Notes under the pieces: generated by a model
What the model was told of the DNA's origin: nothing
What the model saw: only the letters and a program-made list of their open reading frames with translations
Databases searched by the model: none
Program-made: the position numbers and the translations under genes
In this document: in pieces, positions 1-7,836 of the stretch
Layout: every line of letters starts with the position of its first letter
Numbering within the stretch: position 1 is the first letter of the stretch
Source of the DNA: Micromonospora zingiberis
GTDB lineage: Bacteria > Actinomycetota > Actinomycetes > Mycobacteriales > Micromonosporaceae
Assembly: GCF_004331455.1 (NCBI RefSeq)
Contig: NZ_SJJR01000001.1
Location: 496,001-560,000 of the forward strand
Length of the DNA: 64,000 bases
Direction of reading: 5' to 3'

Positions 1-1724
1 GCGACTACGACGAGGCACTACGCATCCGCCGCGACGTCGAACTACCGGTCTACCAACGCCTCGGCGAAACCCGATCCACCGCCATCACCTGGGGACAGAT
101 CGCCGACATCCTCCACCAACGCGGCGACTACGACGAGGCACTACGCATCCGCCGCGACGTCGAGCTACCCGTCTACGAACGCCTCGGCGAAACGCGATCC
201 ACGGCCATCACCTGGGGACAGATCGCCGACATCCTCCAACATCGCGGTGACTACGACGAGGCGCTACGCATCCGCCGGGAAATACAGCTGCCCGTCTACG
301 AACGCCTCGGCGACACGCGGGAAACCGCCATCTGCCACGGCAAGATCGCCGACATCCTCTTCCAGCGCGGCGACTTCGACGAGGCACTGCGCATCCGCCG
401 GGAAATACAGCTGCCCGCCTACGAACGCCTCGGCGAAACCCGATCCACCGCCATCTGCCACGGCAAAATCGCCGACATCCTCTATCAACGCGGCGACTAC
501 GACGAAGCACTACGCATCCGCCGCGACGTCGAACTACCCGTCTACGAACGGCTCGGCGACACCCGGTCCACCGCCATCTGCCACGGCAAGATCGCCGACA
601 TCCTCTATCAACGCGGCGACTACGACGAAGCACTACGCATCCGCCGCGACGTCGAACTACCCGTCTACGAACGGCTCGGCGACACCCGGTCCACCGCCAT
701 CACCTGGGGACAGATCGCCGACATCCTCCACCAACGCGGCGACTACGACGAATCACTACGCATCCGCCACGAAATCGAACTACCCGTCTACCAACGCCTC
801 GGCGACACCCGGTCCACCGCCATCTGCCACGGCAAGATCGCCGACATCCTCTATCAACGCGGCGACTACGACGAAGCACTACGCATCCGCCACGAAATCG
901 AACTACCCGTCTACCAACGCCTCGGCGAAACGCGATCCACCGCCATCACCTGGGGACAGATCGCCGACATCCTCTATCAACGCGGCGAGTACGACGAGGC
1001 ACTACGCATCCGCCGGGAACTACAGCTACCCGCGTACGAACGCCTCGGTGACACCCGGTCGACCGCCATCTGCCACGGCAAGATCGCCGACATCCTCTTC
1101 CAACGCGGCGATCACGAGGAAGCACTACGCATCCTCCGGGAACGACAACTTCCGATCTACGAACGCCTTGGCGACACCCGATCCACGGCCATCACCTGGG
1201 GACAGGTCGCCGACATCCTCCACCAACGCGGCGACTACGACGAAGCACTACGCATCCGCCGCGACGTCGAACTACCCGTCTACGAACGCCTCGGCGACAC
1301 CCGATCCACGGCCATCACCTGGGGACAGATCGCCGACATCCTCCACCAACGCGGCGACTACGACGGCGCCGCCGACCTGCACCGCAAGCGGCTAGAAGTG
1401 CACCAGAATCACGGAGACCTCGACGGGATCGCAGGCGCGAAGTGGGGGCTAGCGCAAGTTTATATTGAGCGGCGGGAATACGATTCGGCATTTTCGCAAT
1501 TGGTCGAGGCGTTCCAGATTCTCGTCCAACTGCAACGCCCCGACGGCATTGCCGTCGTGGGTGGCACCCTCGGCTGGCTGTTGGCCAGCGCGGGCCGGAT
1601 CGATGAGGCTCGACTGGTACTGGAGGGAAGCCTGGCTGCCGCCCAAAAAATCGGCATGACTGACCGCGTTCGGGCGATCAGCGAGTTGCTGGGAAGTCTT
1701 CCCGAAGAGGGTGCGGCGACGTAA
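1..1724 (+). CDS. Tetratricopeptide-repeat protein, 3' part (5' end outside window)
   Basis: The reading frame beginning at base 3 is open from the window edge to a TAA at 1722-1724, giving 573 visible residues. Eleven consecutive 41-residue repeats (123 bp each) fill 3-1355. Each begins (G)DYDEALRIRR, continues ELPVYERLGDTRSTAI and ends (A)DILxQR, the two-helix pattern of TPRs. A twelfth degenerate unit and a divergent TPR-like tail close the protein. TPR solenoids are protein-binding scaffolds, often the sensor half of STAND ATPases; any catalytic domain would lie upstream of the window. Frame choice rests on repeat regularity and on continuity with the C-terminal TPR. Function and partner cannot be told from this part. 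Confidence 0.85.
   Translation, partial: DYDEALRIRRDVELPVYQRLGETRSTAITWGQIADILHQRGDYDEALRIRRDVELPVYERLGETRSTAITWGQIADILQHRGDYDEALRIRREIQLPVYERLGDTRETAICHGKIADILFQRGDFDEALRIRREIQLPAYERLGETRSTAICHGKIADILYQRGDYDEALRIRRDVELPVYERLGDTRSTAICHGKIADILYQRGDYDEALRIRRDVELPVYERLGDTRSTAITWGQIADILHQRGDYDESLRIRHEIELPVYQRLGDTRSTAICHGKIADILYQRGDYDEALRIRHEIELPVYQRLGETRSTAITWGQIADILYQRGEYDEALRIRRELQLPAYERLGDTRSTAICHGKIADILFQRGDHEEALRILRERQLPIYERLGDTRSTAITWGQVADILHQRGDYDEALRIRRDVELPVYERLGDTRSTAITWGQIADILHQRGDYDGAADLHRKRLEVHQNHGDLDGIAGAKWGLAQVYIERREYDSAFSQLVEAFQILVQLQRPDGIAVVGGTLGWLLASAGRIDEARLVLEGSLAAAQKIGMTDRVRAISELLGSLPEEGAAT
3..1355 (+). repeat. Eleven 123-bp tandem repeats encoding TPR units
   Basis: Eleven in-frame units with starts at 3, 126, 249, 372, 495, 618, 741, 864, 987, 1110 and 1233, with no length variation. 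The second half of each unit comes in two versions, TAITWGQ (units 1, 2, 6, 8, 10, 11) and TAICHGK (units 3, 4, 5, 7, 9). The first half varies at the position after LRIR (RDVEL, REIQL, HEIEL, RELQL, RERQL). Such similarity at nucleotide level implies recent duplication or ongoing gene conversion. Confidence 0.95.
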
Positions 1725-1908
1725 CGACACCCCCTGGACCGCCCGGCGATGCCAGCCGGACGCACCAGCAGCTCGTGGGGGGCATGGTGTACGCCGGCCG
1801 CCCTCCGCCGTTCTCCTACCTGGGTAGGAGGTGGTGGCCAGACCAGGGGACGCGATTGGGGCCGGCGGTCGGGCGCGACGCGGCACCGCGCCGAACAGCA
1901 TCTGACGC

Positions 1909-2841
1909 ATGACTGCTACCTGTTCGCGCCGGGGCGTGACCTGGCACCGTCCACTGATGGTCTTCGTCTGGGCGATGGCGGGCCTCGCCGTCGTCTGCGC
2001 CGTCGGCATCGTCGCCGACGGGCGGGTGTTGACCGGCGCGCCGATCTGGCTGAAGCCGTTCAAGTTCGCGGTGTCCCTGGCGTTGTACGGCGTGACGCTG
2101 GCCTGGATGCTCTCCCTGCTGCGTTGGCGGAGCCGGATCGCGGAGTGGGCGACCACCGTCATCATGGCGATGGCGGTGGTCGAGATGGTCGTCATCGTCG
2201 GACAGGTGTTGCGGGGTACGACCAGCCACTACAACGTGACCAGCCCGCTGAATGCCGTGCTGTGGATGCTGATGGGTACGGCGATCATGGTGCTGTTCGG
2301 GGCGCACCTCGTCCTGTCCGTGGCGGTGCTGCGGCAGCCGATCGCGGACCGGGCCGGCCGGTACGCGATCAGGCTGGGGTTGGGGCTGGCGCTGCTCGGC
2401 ATGCTGGTGGCGATCCCGATGGTGTTGCCCGGTCAGGCGCCCGGCGTCGAGGGGATCGCCGGTGCGCACAGCGTGGGCGTGGCCGACGGTGGGGCCGGGT
2501 TGCCCCTGGTCGGTTGGAGCAGCACCGGCGGGGACCTGCGGATCGGCCATTTCGTGGGGCTGCACGCGATGCAGGTGCTGCCGGTCCTGGCGATCCTGCT
2601 CGGCCGGTACGGCGGTGACCGGCTCGGCGGGCGTACCCGGGCGCGGTTGCTGGTCGTCGCGGGCACCGCGTACGGGGGGCTGACGGTCCTGTTGACCTGG
2701 CAGGCGCTGCGCGGGCAACCGCTGCTGCGGCCGGACGCGCTCACCCTGGGCGTTGCCGCGGCGCTGCTGGTGGCGACGGTGACCGCCGCCGGCCTGGTGC
2801 TGGCCAGTGGCCGCAAACCCGAAGTGGCGCTGGCGGCGTGA
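1909..2841 (+). CDS. Uncharacterised polytopic membrane protein
   Basis: Encodes 310 residues with about eight hydrophobic segments spread along the chain, starting near residue 16 (MVFVWAMAGLAVVCAVGI). A conserved-looking stretch APIWLKPFKFAVS follows the first segment; I have seen this combination in uncharacterised actinobacterial membrane proteins, but no function is known to me. There are no recognisable catalytic motifs. The ATG at 1909 is the first plausible start after the TPR gene. It lies 48 bp before a small ABA4-like membrane protein in the same direction, so the two may be co-transcribed. Confidence 0.7.
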   Translation: MTATCSRRGVTWHRPLMVFVWAMAGLAVVCAVGIVADGRVLTGAPIWLKPFKFAVSLALYGVTLAWMLSLLRWRSRIAEWATTVIMAMAVVEMVVIVGQVLRGTTSHYNVTSPLNAVLWMLMGTAIMVLFGAHLVLSVAVLRQPIADRAGRYAIRLGLGLALLGMLVAIPMVLPGQAPGVEGIAGAHSVGVADGGAGLPLVGWSSTGGDLRIGHFVGLHAMQVLPVLAILLGRYGGDRLGGRTRARLLVVAGTAYGGLTVLLTWQALRGQPLLRPDALTLGVAAALLVATVTAAGLVLASGRKPEVALAA

Positions 2842-2889
2842 GCGAGCGGAACATCAGGTGCACAGCCGACCGTAAGAAGGAGAGCAGGC

Positions 2890-3339
2890 ATGACCGAGGT
2901 TCTGTTCACGCTGACGTTCGCGGTGGCTGCGCCCTTCTGGGTGCTGATGATCCTGCTGCCGAACTGGTCGGTGACCGCCCGGATCATCAAGTCGCCGTTG
3001 ATGGTGGCGCCCGGCCTGCTGATCTACGCGGTCCTGGTGCTCCCCGCGCTCGCCGAGGTGCTGCCGGCCGTACTGTCGCCGACCCTGGACGGGGTGCGTG
3101 AGCTGCTGGGTGGGGCGGTCGGCGCGGCAGCGGGCTGGGCACACATGATCGTGTTCGACCTGTTCGTCGGTCGGTGGGCGTGGCTCGACAGCCGGGAACG
3201 TGGCGTGCCGTCGCTGATCATGGCGCCGGTGCTGGTGCTCACGATCCTGCTCGGGCCGCTCGGCCTGGCCGCGTACCTGATCATCCGGGGCAGGTGGACG
3301 CGGCCGGCGACGCCTCGCCCCGCCGCCGCCGAGCGCTAG
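2890..3339 (+). CDS. ABA4-like (DUF4281) membrane protein
   Basis: A 149-residue protein with four hydrophobic segments. It carries the signature of the ABA4-like family: a Trp/Asp-rich central part (AGWAHMIVFDLFVGRWAWLDS) followed by LGPLGLAAYLIIR near the C terminus. Plant ABA4 is needed for neoxanthin synthesis; the role of bacterial members is not established. A purine-rich ribosome site (AAGGAGAG) precedes the ATG. The stop is only 1 bp before the GTG of the following histidine kinase, so this gene probably shares the transcript of the two-component pair. Confidence 0.75.
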   Translation: MTEVLFTLTFAVAAPFWVLMILLPNWSVTARIIKSPLMVAPGLLIYAVLVLPALAEVLPAVLSPTLDGVRELLGGAVGAAAGWAHMIVFDLFVGRWAWLDSRERGVPSLIMAPVLVLTILLGPLGLAAYLIIRGRWTRPATPRPAAAER

Positions 3340-3340
3340 G

Positions 3341-4546
3341 GTGAGCCGCGTGGGGTGGGTGGGGCGGCTGTTCGACGCGCGGGACAGCTTCGTGCGGATG
3401 GTCCTGCTCGTCCTCGCGGGCCTCGGTTACCTGATCTTCGTCCCGCTCGGTGGCGCGCGACCGACCGCCCTGCAATGGGCCCTCGCGGTGCTCGCGTTCT
3501 CGCTCGGACTGGTGTTCCACCGCCGGCCCCTGGTCAACCTGGTGGTGCAGACCGCGCTGCTGGCCGTGGCGATCCGGCTGCTCGACGACACCACGATCAA
3601 CCATGTCGGTGCCAGTTGGGCGTTGCTCGAACTGACCATGCGGGCCGACCGGACCCGGACCATCTGGCTGGCCGCTGCCGGGCTGGCGGTGGTCGACCTG
3701 ACCGACTCGATCGGCGGCCCGCTGCCACGTTTCCTTACCGGTGTGGTCGGGCTGCTGCTGGAGGTCGGCGTTCCGCTGCTGCTCGGGCTGGTCGTCCGGA
3801 CCACCCGCGAACTGGGCCAGCAGGCGCAGCAGCGGGCGGCGGAGGAGCAGCGCCGCCGGGAGTCGGAGGCCCGGGCCGCCCGCGCCGACGAACGCAGCGC
3901 CATCGCCCGCGAGCTGCACGACGTGGTCGCGCATCACGTGGCGTCGATGGTGCTACGGGTCGGCGTGGCCCGGCATGTGCTCACCGACCTGGATCCACGG
4001 GTGGGCGCGGTCTTCGACGACGTGCACGGCACCGGCACGGCGGCCCTGGCCGACCTGCGCCAGCTGGTCGCCGTGCTGCGCGACCCCGACGGGGTACGCG
4101 GCGACGCGGCGCTGACCGCGATCGAACCGTCGGCGCTGCCGGCCGCGCTCGGCGCGGCGGTGGACCGGGCCCGTCAGGCCGGGGTCACCGTGGAGGCCGA
4201 CATCGACCCGGCCATCGGTTCGATCGACGCGGTACGCGGCCTGGCCGTACTGCGCCTGACCCAGGAGGCGCTGACCAACGTGGCCAAGCACGCCGGCACC
4301 TCCGCCGTGGCCCGGCTGACGGTCCGGTTGGTCGACGGGGCGGTGCACTGGGAGGTCGCGGACAACGGGCGGGGCTCGGTGCCGGCCCGGGTGCCGGCCG
4401 GCGGCGGCCACGGCATCCCCGGCATGCGGGAGCGGGTCGAGGTGCTCGGCGGCCGGTTGGCGGCCGGGCCGATCGGCGACCGGTCGACGGGTACGGGCTG
4501 GCAGGTGCGTACCGTACTGCCCGCCGCACCGGAAGGGGCCTCATGA
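3341..4546 (+). CDS. Two-component sensor histidine kinase, NarL-partner type (HisKA_3)
   Basis: A 401-residue membrane sensor kinase. The N-terminal half holds about five to six membrane segments with no evident periplasmic domain. A charged linker rich in Gln, Glu and Arg leads to the dimerisation/phospho-acceptor box IARELHDVVAHHVASM with His193. The C terminus has the HATPase boxes, DNGRGS and GHGIPGMRERVEVLGG. The stop overlaps the start of the response regulator in an ATGA arrangement, so the pair is translationally coupled. The GTG start at 3341 is supported by the 1-bp gap to the upstream stop. The stimulus is unknown. Confidence 0.92.
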   Translation: MSRVGWVGRLFDARDSFVRMVLLVLAGLGYLIFVPLGGARPTALQWALAVLAFSLGLVFHRRPLVNLVVQTALLAVAIRLLDDTTINHVGASWALLELTMRADRTRTIWLAAAGLAVVDLTDSIGGPLPRFLTGVVGLLLEVGVPLLLGLVVRTTRELGQQAQQRAAEEQRRRESEARAARADERSAIARELHDVVAHHVASMVLRVGVARHVLTDLDPRVGAVFDDVHGTGTAALADLRQLVAVLRDPDGVRGDAALTAIEPSALPAALGAAVDRARQAGVTVEADIDPAIGSIDAVRGLAVLRLTQEALTNVAKHAGTSAVARLTVRLVDGAVHWEVADNGRGSVPARVPAGGGHGIPGMRERVEVLGGRLAAGPIGDRSTGTGWQVRTVLPAAPEGAS

Positions 4547-5169
4547 TCCGCGTACTGCTGGTCGACGACCAGCACCTCATCCGCGCCGGCCTGCGGATGC
4601 TCTGCGACGCCGCGCCGGACCTCGACGTCGTCGGCGAGGCCGACAACGGCCGCGACGCGGTGTCGCTGGCCGCCCGGCTGCGGCCCGACGTGGTGGTGAT
4701 GGACCTGCGGATGCCGGGCGTGGACGGAATCACCGCGACCAGCCGCATCCTCGCCGACCGCCCCACCACCCGGGTGCTGGTGCTGACCACGTTCGGCGAC
4801 GACGACCACCTCTATCCGGCCCTGACCGCCGGGGCCTGCGGATTCCTGCTCAAGGACGCGCCCCCCACCGACCTGCTCGACGGCATCCGCCGGGCCGCGG
4901 CCGGCGACAGCCCGTTCAGCCAGGAGGTACTGCGGCGGCTGGTGCACCGGGCGGTGCGCGCCCGCGCCGACGCACCGGAGCCGGTCGACGGGCTGACCGC
5001 CCGCGAGCAGGCGGTGCTGGAGTTGGTCGCCGAGGGCCTGTCCAACGCGGAGATCGGCGAGCGGCTCCACATCGGCGTCACCACCGTCAAGACGCACATC
5101 ACCAGCCTGATGACCAAGACCGGCAGCCCGAACCGGGTACGCCTGGCCCTGTTCGCCCGCGGCGTCTGA
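4543..5169 (+). CDS. NarL/FixJ-family response regulator
   Basis: A 208-residue regulator: REC domain at residues 1-120 with the acidic pair D8/D9, phospho-acceptor D54 (VVMDLRMPG), the conserved Thr in LVLTTFGDDD and Lys in FLLKDAP. A LuxR-type DNA-binding helix-turn-helix follows at about 145-205 (LTAREQAVLELVAEGLSNAEIGERL). The start is the ATG at 4543, which overlaps the TGA of the kinase gene; an in-frame extension back to 3355 is merely the kinase region read in another frame. It is the cognate partner of the upstream kinase and probably acts on membrane-stress or export genes, but the targets are unknown. Confidence 0.93.
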   Translation: MIRVLLVDDQHLIRAGLRMLCDAAPDLDVVGEADNGRDAVSLAARLRPDVVVMDLRMPGVDGITATSRILADRPTTRVLVLTTFGDDDHLYPALTAGACGFLLKDAPPTDLLDGIRRAAAGDSPFSQEVLRRLVHRAVRARADAPEPVDGLTAREQAVLELVAEGLSNAEIGERLHIGVTTVKTHITSLMTKTGSPNRVRLALFARGV

Positions 5170-5220
5170 GGACGGGCCGGGCCGTCGGGCCGCCGCCCTC
5201 CCGGACGCGGACCGCGACCG

Positions 5221-5730
5221 TCAGGGCCGGCGGTCGGCGCGGCGGGCCTCGGCGGGCCAGAGGACCGTGGTCGGGATGCCCCGCTGCCGGGCCTCGTCGA
5301 CGGTCCGGTCGGTCGAGGCCGCATGGCAGCCCGGTATCCCGTCCCAGACCGCCACCAGCCGGTCCGCCCGGCTCAGTAGCTCCCGGTTGGCGGCCAGGTA
5401 GGCGGCGGTGTCGGAGTGCCGGTACCCGGTGTGGATGACCCGGGTGGCTCGCGCCAGCAGCTCGTCGAAGTCGGCCCGGCTCGGCTCGACGATCGTGTCG
5501 CGGTAGTCCAGGGCGGGCAGGATCACCTCGTACGTGCCGCCGGTGGCCAGGACCACCCGCGCGAAGATCTGGTCGGTGCCGGCCGCCAAACAGGTGACGC
5601 CGTGCACCGGCCGGTCGCTGATCCGGTCCAGTTCGACCCGCAGCGCGTCGGCGATCGGCCGCTCGCTGCCGGGGGCCAGGTGGATGTGACCCGCGATGCC
5701 GACGCGAAGCGGGCTGTGCTCAGCGACCAT
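5221..5730 (-). CDS. SLOG-like Rossmannoid protein coupled to the TrkA-RyR gene
   Basis: A 169-residue cytosolic alpha/beta protein. It begins with a beta strand and Gly loop (LRVGIAGHIHL), has a second Gly-rich motif (CLAAGTDQIFARVVLATGG), an AYLAANRELLSRAD helix, an AVWDG strand end and a C-terminal strand (IPTTVLWP). This order matches the SLOG class of predicted nucleotide-binding proteins found in prokaryotic conflict systems; ligand and activity are not known. The ATG at 5730 has AGGAG at a good distance and lies inside the 3' end of the TrkA-RyR gene (11-bp overlap), so translation is coupled and a joint function is likely. Confidence 0.75.
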   Translation of the reverse strand: MVAEHSPLRVGIAGHIHLAPGSERPIADALRVELDRISDRPVHGVTCLAAGTDQIFARVVLATGGTYEVILPALDYRDTIVEPSRADFDELLARATRVIHTGYRHSDTAAYLAANRELLSRADRLVAVWDGIPGCHAASTDRTVDEARQRGIPTTVLWPAEARRADRRP

Positions 5731-7522
5731 CGGCTGCTCCTGGCCGTTGTGCGGGTACCGCGGCGGTCAGCCGGATCAGTTCGAACCCGCTGTCGGACAG
5801 CACGTCCGGCAGGGCCCGGATCTCCTCGCGGTTCTGCTCCTGCACAGCGGGGGTCAGGTCGTCCCACGGCCGCAGCTCGGGATGTCGCTGCCGGACGTCG
5901 TCCCGCGGGTCACCGTACGTCCAGCCTTCCGCGCGCCGTTCCCGGCACCACCGTTCGTGTTCGAGGCGGGCCAGTTGCTCGATCCGGTCGGCGATGGCCT
6001 GCCCCGCCGCCGAGGCGTCCCCGGTGTGCCCGTGCCGGGGTGCGACGACACAGCCGAGGTTGAGCAACTTGGCGGCGATGTCCTGGACGTGGCTGCGGTT
6101 GGCGCGGCGCAGTGACTCGGGCAGCCGGGACCAGTCCACCATCGCCGGGGCGTCTCCGAGACGCACTCCGGCCCGCTGCCGGGCGTGCAGATACCGCTCG
6201 TGGATCTGTTGGGCCAGCCGCTCGGTGAGGTCCTCGGCGATGAGTCGGGCCTCGCAGGCATGGGTCAGCACCGGGTAGAGGCACAGCTTGCCGTGCACCT
6301 CGTCGAGCAGGTCGTGCCGGGAGTCGCCGTGGAAGGCGGCGGCGAGCGCGGCCTGCCGGTAGACCGGCACGAAGACGCTGCTGCGGGTGCCCTGCCAGAG
6401 CGCGGGGGTGTCGAGCGCGAACTGTAGGCCGGAGTCCTCGTCCGGCCCGCAGAGGTAGATGCGGTCGTAGCCGCCGGCGGCGAACTGCGCCAACCCGGTC
6501 AGTCCGTCGATGTCCAGGTCGTACGCCGTCACCCGGCAAACGGTACTCAGGAACGGGTAACGCGCCGAGACGAGGGCGAGTTCGGCGCTGGCGTCCGGTG
6601 CCACCAGATCCACCCGCAGCGGCGTACCGGCCAGGTCCGGCCGGGTGTGCTGCGCCCGCCAGTGCCGGACCGTCTCCACCAGCAGGGCGCGACGGAAGCT
6701 GCCGTTGCCGGCGATCAGCACCGTCGTGGCCCGGCCCCGCGCCGGTCGCAGCGGATGGTGCCGGTGCAGCGCGCGGGCGGCGATGTCGTCGACGTGGAAG
6801 TAGTCCAGCCGCAGCCGGCTGGAACCGGCGGCGCCGAGCCGCCGCGCCTGCAACGACAGGCACATCTCCGGATCGTGGACCTGGACGTAGACCCGGGGTG
6901 GGTGCCGGCGGTCCTGGATCAGTCGGCTGGCGGTGTTGGCGATCGCATGGTTCAGGTCATCGTCGTGGGTGCAGGCGTAGATGGTGTGTGCCCGGGGCAG
7001 GCCGGCGCCGCGCAGCACCTCGACACTCGTGGGGTCGCCGATGACCCCGAGGTACCGGCGGCGGCGGTACTCCAGCGGCCCGAACGGTTCGGAACGCACC
7101 ACGACCACCCGCTCGCCATCGGCGAAGAGCCGGTCGGCGAGCATCTGGGCGAACTGGGAGTCACCGCAGACCAGCACGTGACCGCTGGCCCGCCGGGCGC
7201 GCAACCGGCGGATCTCGGCGGCCAGCAGCAGGCGGGCCGCCTCGGCCACGGCGAGCAGGGTGAACAGCGGGGCGACGAACCGGGCGACCTGCAACTGCCA
7301 CGGGTAGGGGCCGGGCTCCTCGAAGGGTTCGGCGCTGAGCACGAAGAGTTGCAGCGCGTAGTAGAGCACGTCGTAGGAATCGTGAATGGCCTCCGGTCGC
7401 ACCGTACGCAGGCGGTCGAACCCGAGGTAGCCGAGGACCAGGGCGACCACTCCGATGACGCCGAACACCGCCCGCAGCCACCAGGCGGACGGCCGGCCAA
7501 AGCCGGAGGCCGGGTACGTCAT
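5720..7522 (-). CDS. 2-TM channel-like protein with TrkA_N (RCK) and RyR domains
   Basis: A 600-residue membrane protein. Two hydrophobic helices (about 15-37 and 75-100) flank a short pore-like loop, as in 2-TM ion channels. A Rossmann TrkA_N/RCK domain follows (HVLVCGDSQFAQMLADRLFADG; ACTHDDDLNHAIAN), then a second Rossmann-like unit (TVLIAGNGSFRRALLV). The C terminus is a RyR-type domain (LARLEHERWCRERRAEGWTY, then a PWDDLTP motif). Prokaryotic RyR domains joined to TrkA_N are predicted ligand sensors in conflict or signalling systems. I chose the ATG at 7522 because translation upstream of it is low-complexity. The gene is divergent from the P-loop ATPase and overlaps the SLOG gene. Confidence 0.8.
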   Translation of the reverse strand: MTYPASGFGRPSAWWLRAVFGVIGVVALVLGYLGFDRLRTVRPEAIHDSYDVLYYALQLFVLSAEPFEEPGPYPWQLQVARFVAPLFTLLAVAEAARLLLAAEIRRLRARRASGHVLVCGDSQFAQMLADRLFADGERVVVVRSEPFGPLEYRRRRYLGVIGDPTSVEVLRGAGLPRAHTIYACTHDDDLNHAIANTASRLIQDRRHPPRVYVQVHDPEMCLSLQARRLGAAGSSRLRLDYFHVDDIAARALHRHHPLRPARGRATTVLIAGNGSFRRALLVETVRHWRAQHTRPDLAGTPLRVDLVAPDASAELALVSARYPFLSTVCRVTAYDLDIDGLTGLAQFAAGGYDRIYLCGPDEDSGLQFALDTPALWQGTRSSVFVPVYRQAALAAAFHGDSRHDLLDEVHGKLCLYPVLTHACEARLIAEDLTERLAQQIHERYLHARQRAGVRLGDAPAMVDWSRLPESLRRANRSHVQDIAAKLLNLGCVVAPRHGHTGDASAAGQAIADRIEQLARLEHERWCRERRAEGWTYGDPRDDVRQRHPELRPWDDLTPAVQEQNREEIRALPDVLSDSGFELIRLTAAVPAQRPGAADGR

Positions 7523-7836
7523 GAAACGGTGTCCTCCTCCGGAGGGCCGTGTGCAGGCGAACCGGCCAGGTGGGACGGCCCCGGTGCGCGGTGCGGCCAC
7601 CGGGTTGCTCCCATGCGCCAATGGTATTGGACGCAGTCGATCGCGAAGACGTCCGGCATGCCCGCCGATCGGCTCTTTTTTGCAGGTGAGCCCCATCTGT
7701 GCCCGACTGGGGGTCCGCCTGGATGGCTACCGACGGCTACGATTTGAGGACGTTCCAGTGGCGGCCTGCACGGGGAACCGGCCTCCGGCGTGGGACTGCC
7801 TGGTGCCCAGACCAGAGCTACCGGAGGATCAGGGCA
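7523..7836. promoter_or_regulatory. Divergent intergenic region, TrkA-RyR gene / P-loop ATPase
   Basis: This 314-bp non-coding stretch must hold the promoters for both divergent genes. A TACGAT hexamer at 7738-7743 could serve as a -10 for the ATPase gene, but no convincing -35 stands at the right distance. A T-run (7676-7681) on the plus strand interrupts otherwise GC-rich sequence. No palindromic operator was found. Confidence 0.3.

Noticed and set aside
3..1355. CRISPR-like array because of regular 123-bp periodicity
   Set aside because: Repeats are contiguous, without unique spacers, and translate in one frame into TPR units; it is a coding repeat.
247..1395. Long open frame rich in Ala, Ser and Thr (about 380 codons)
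   Set aside because: It is the TPR array read in another frame; composition is low-complexity and the true frame is continuous to 1724.
3355..4542. N-terminal extension of the response regulator (604-residue frame)
   Set aside because: The extension is the kinase gene in another frame; the ATG at 4543 overlaps the kinase stop and begins the conserved REC domain.
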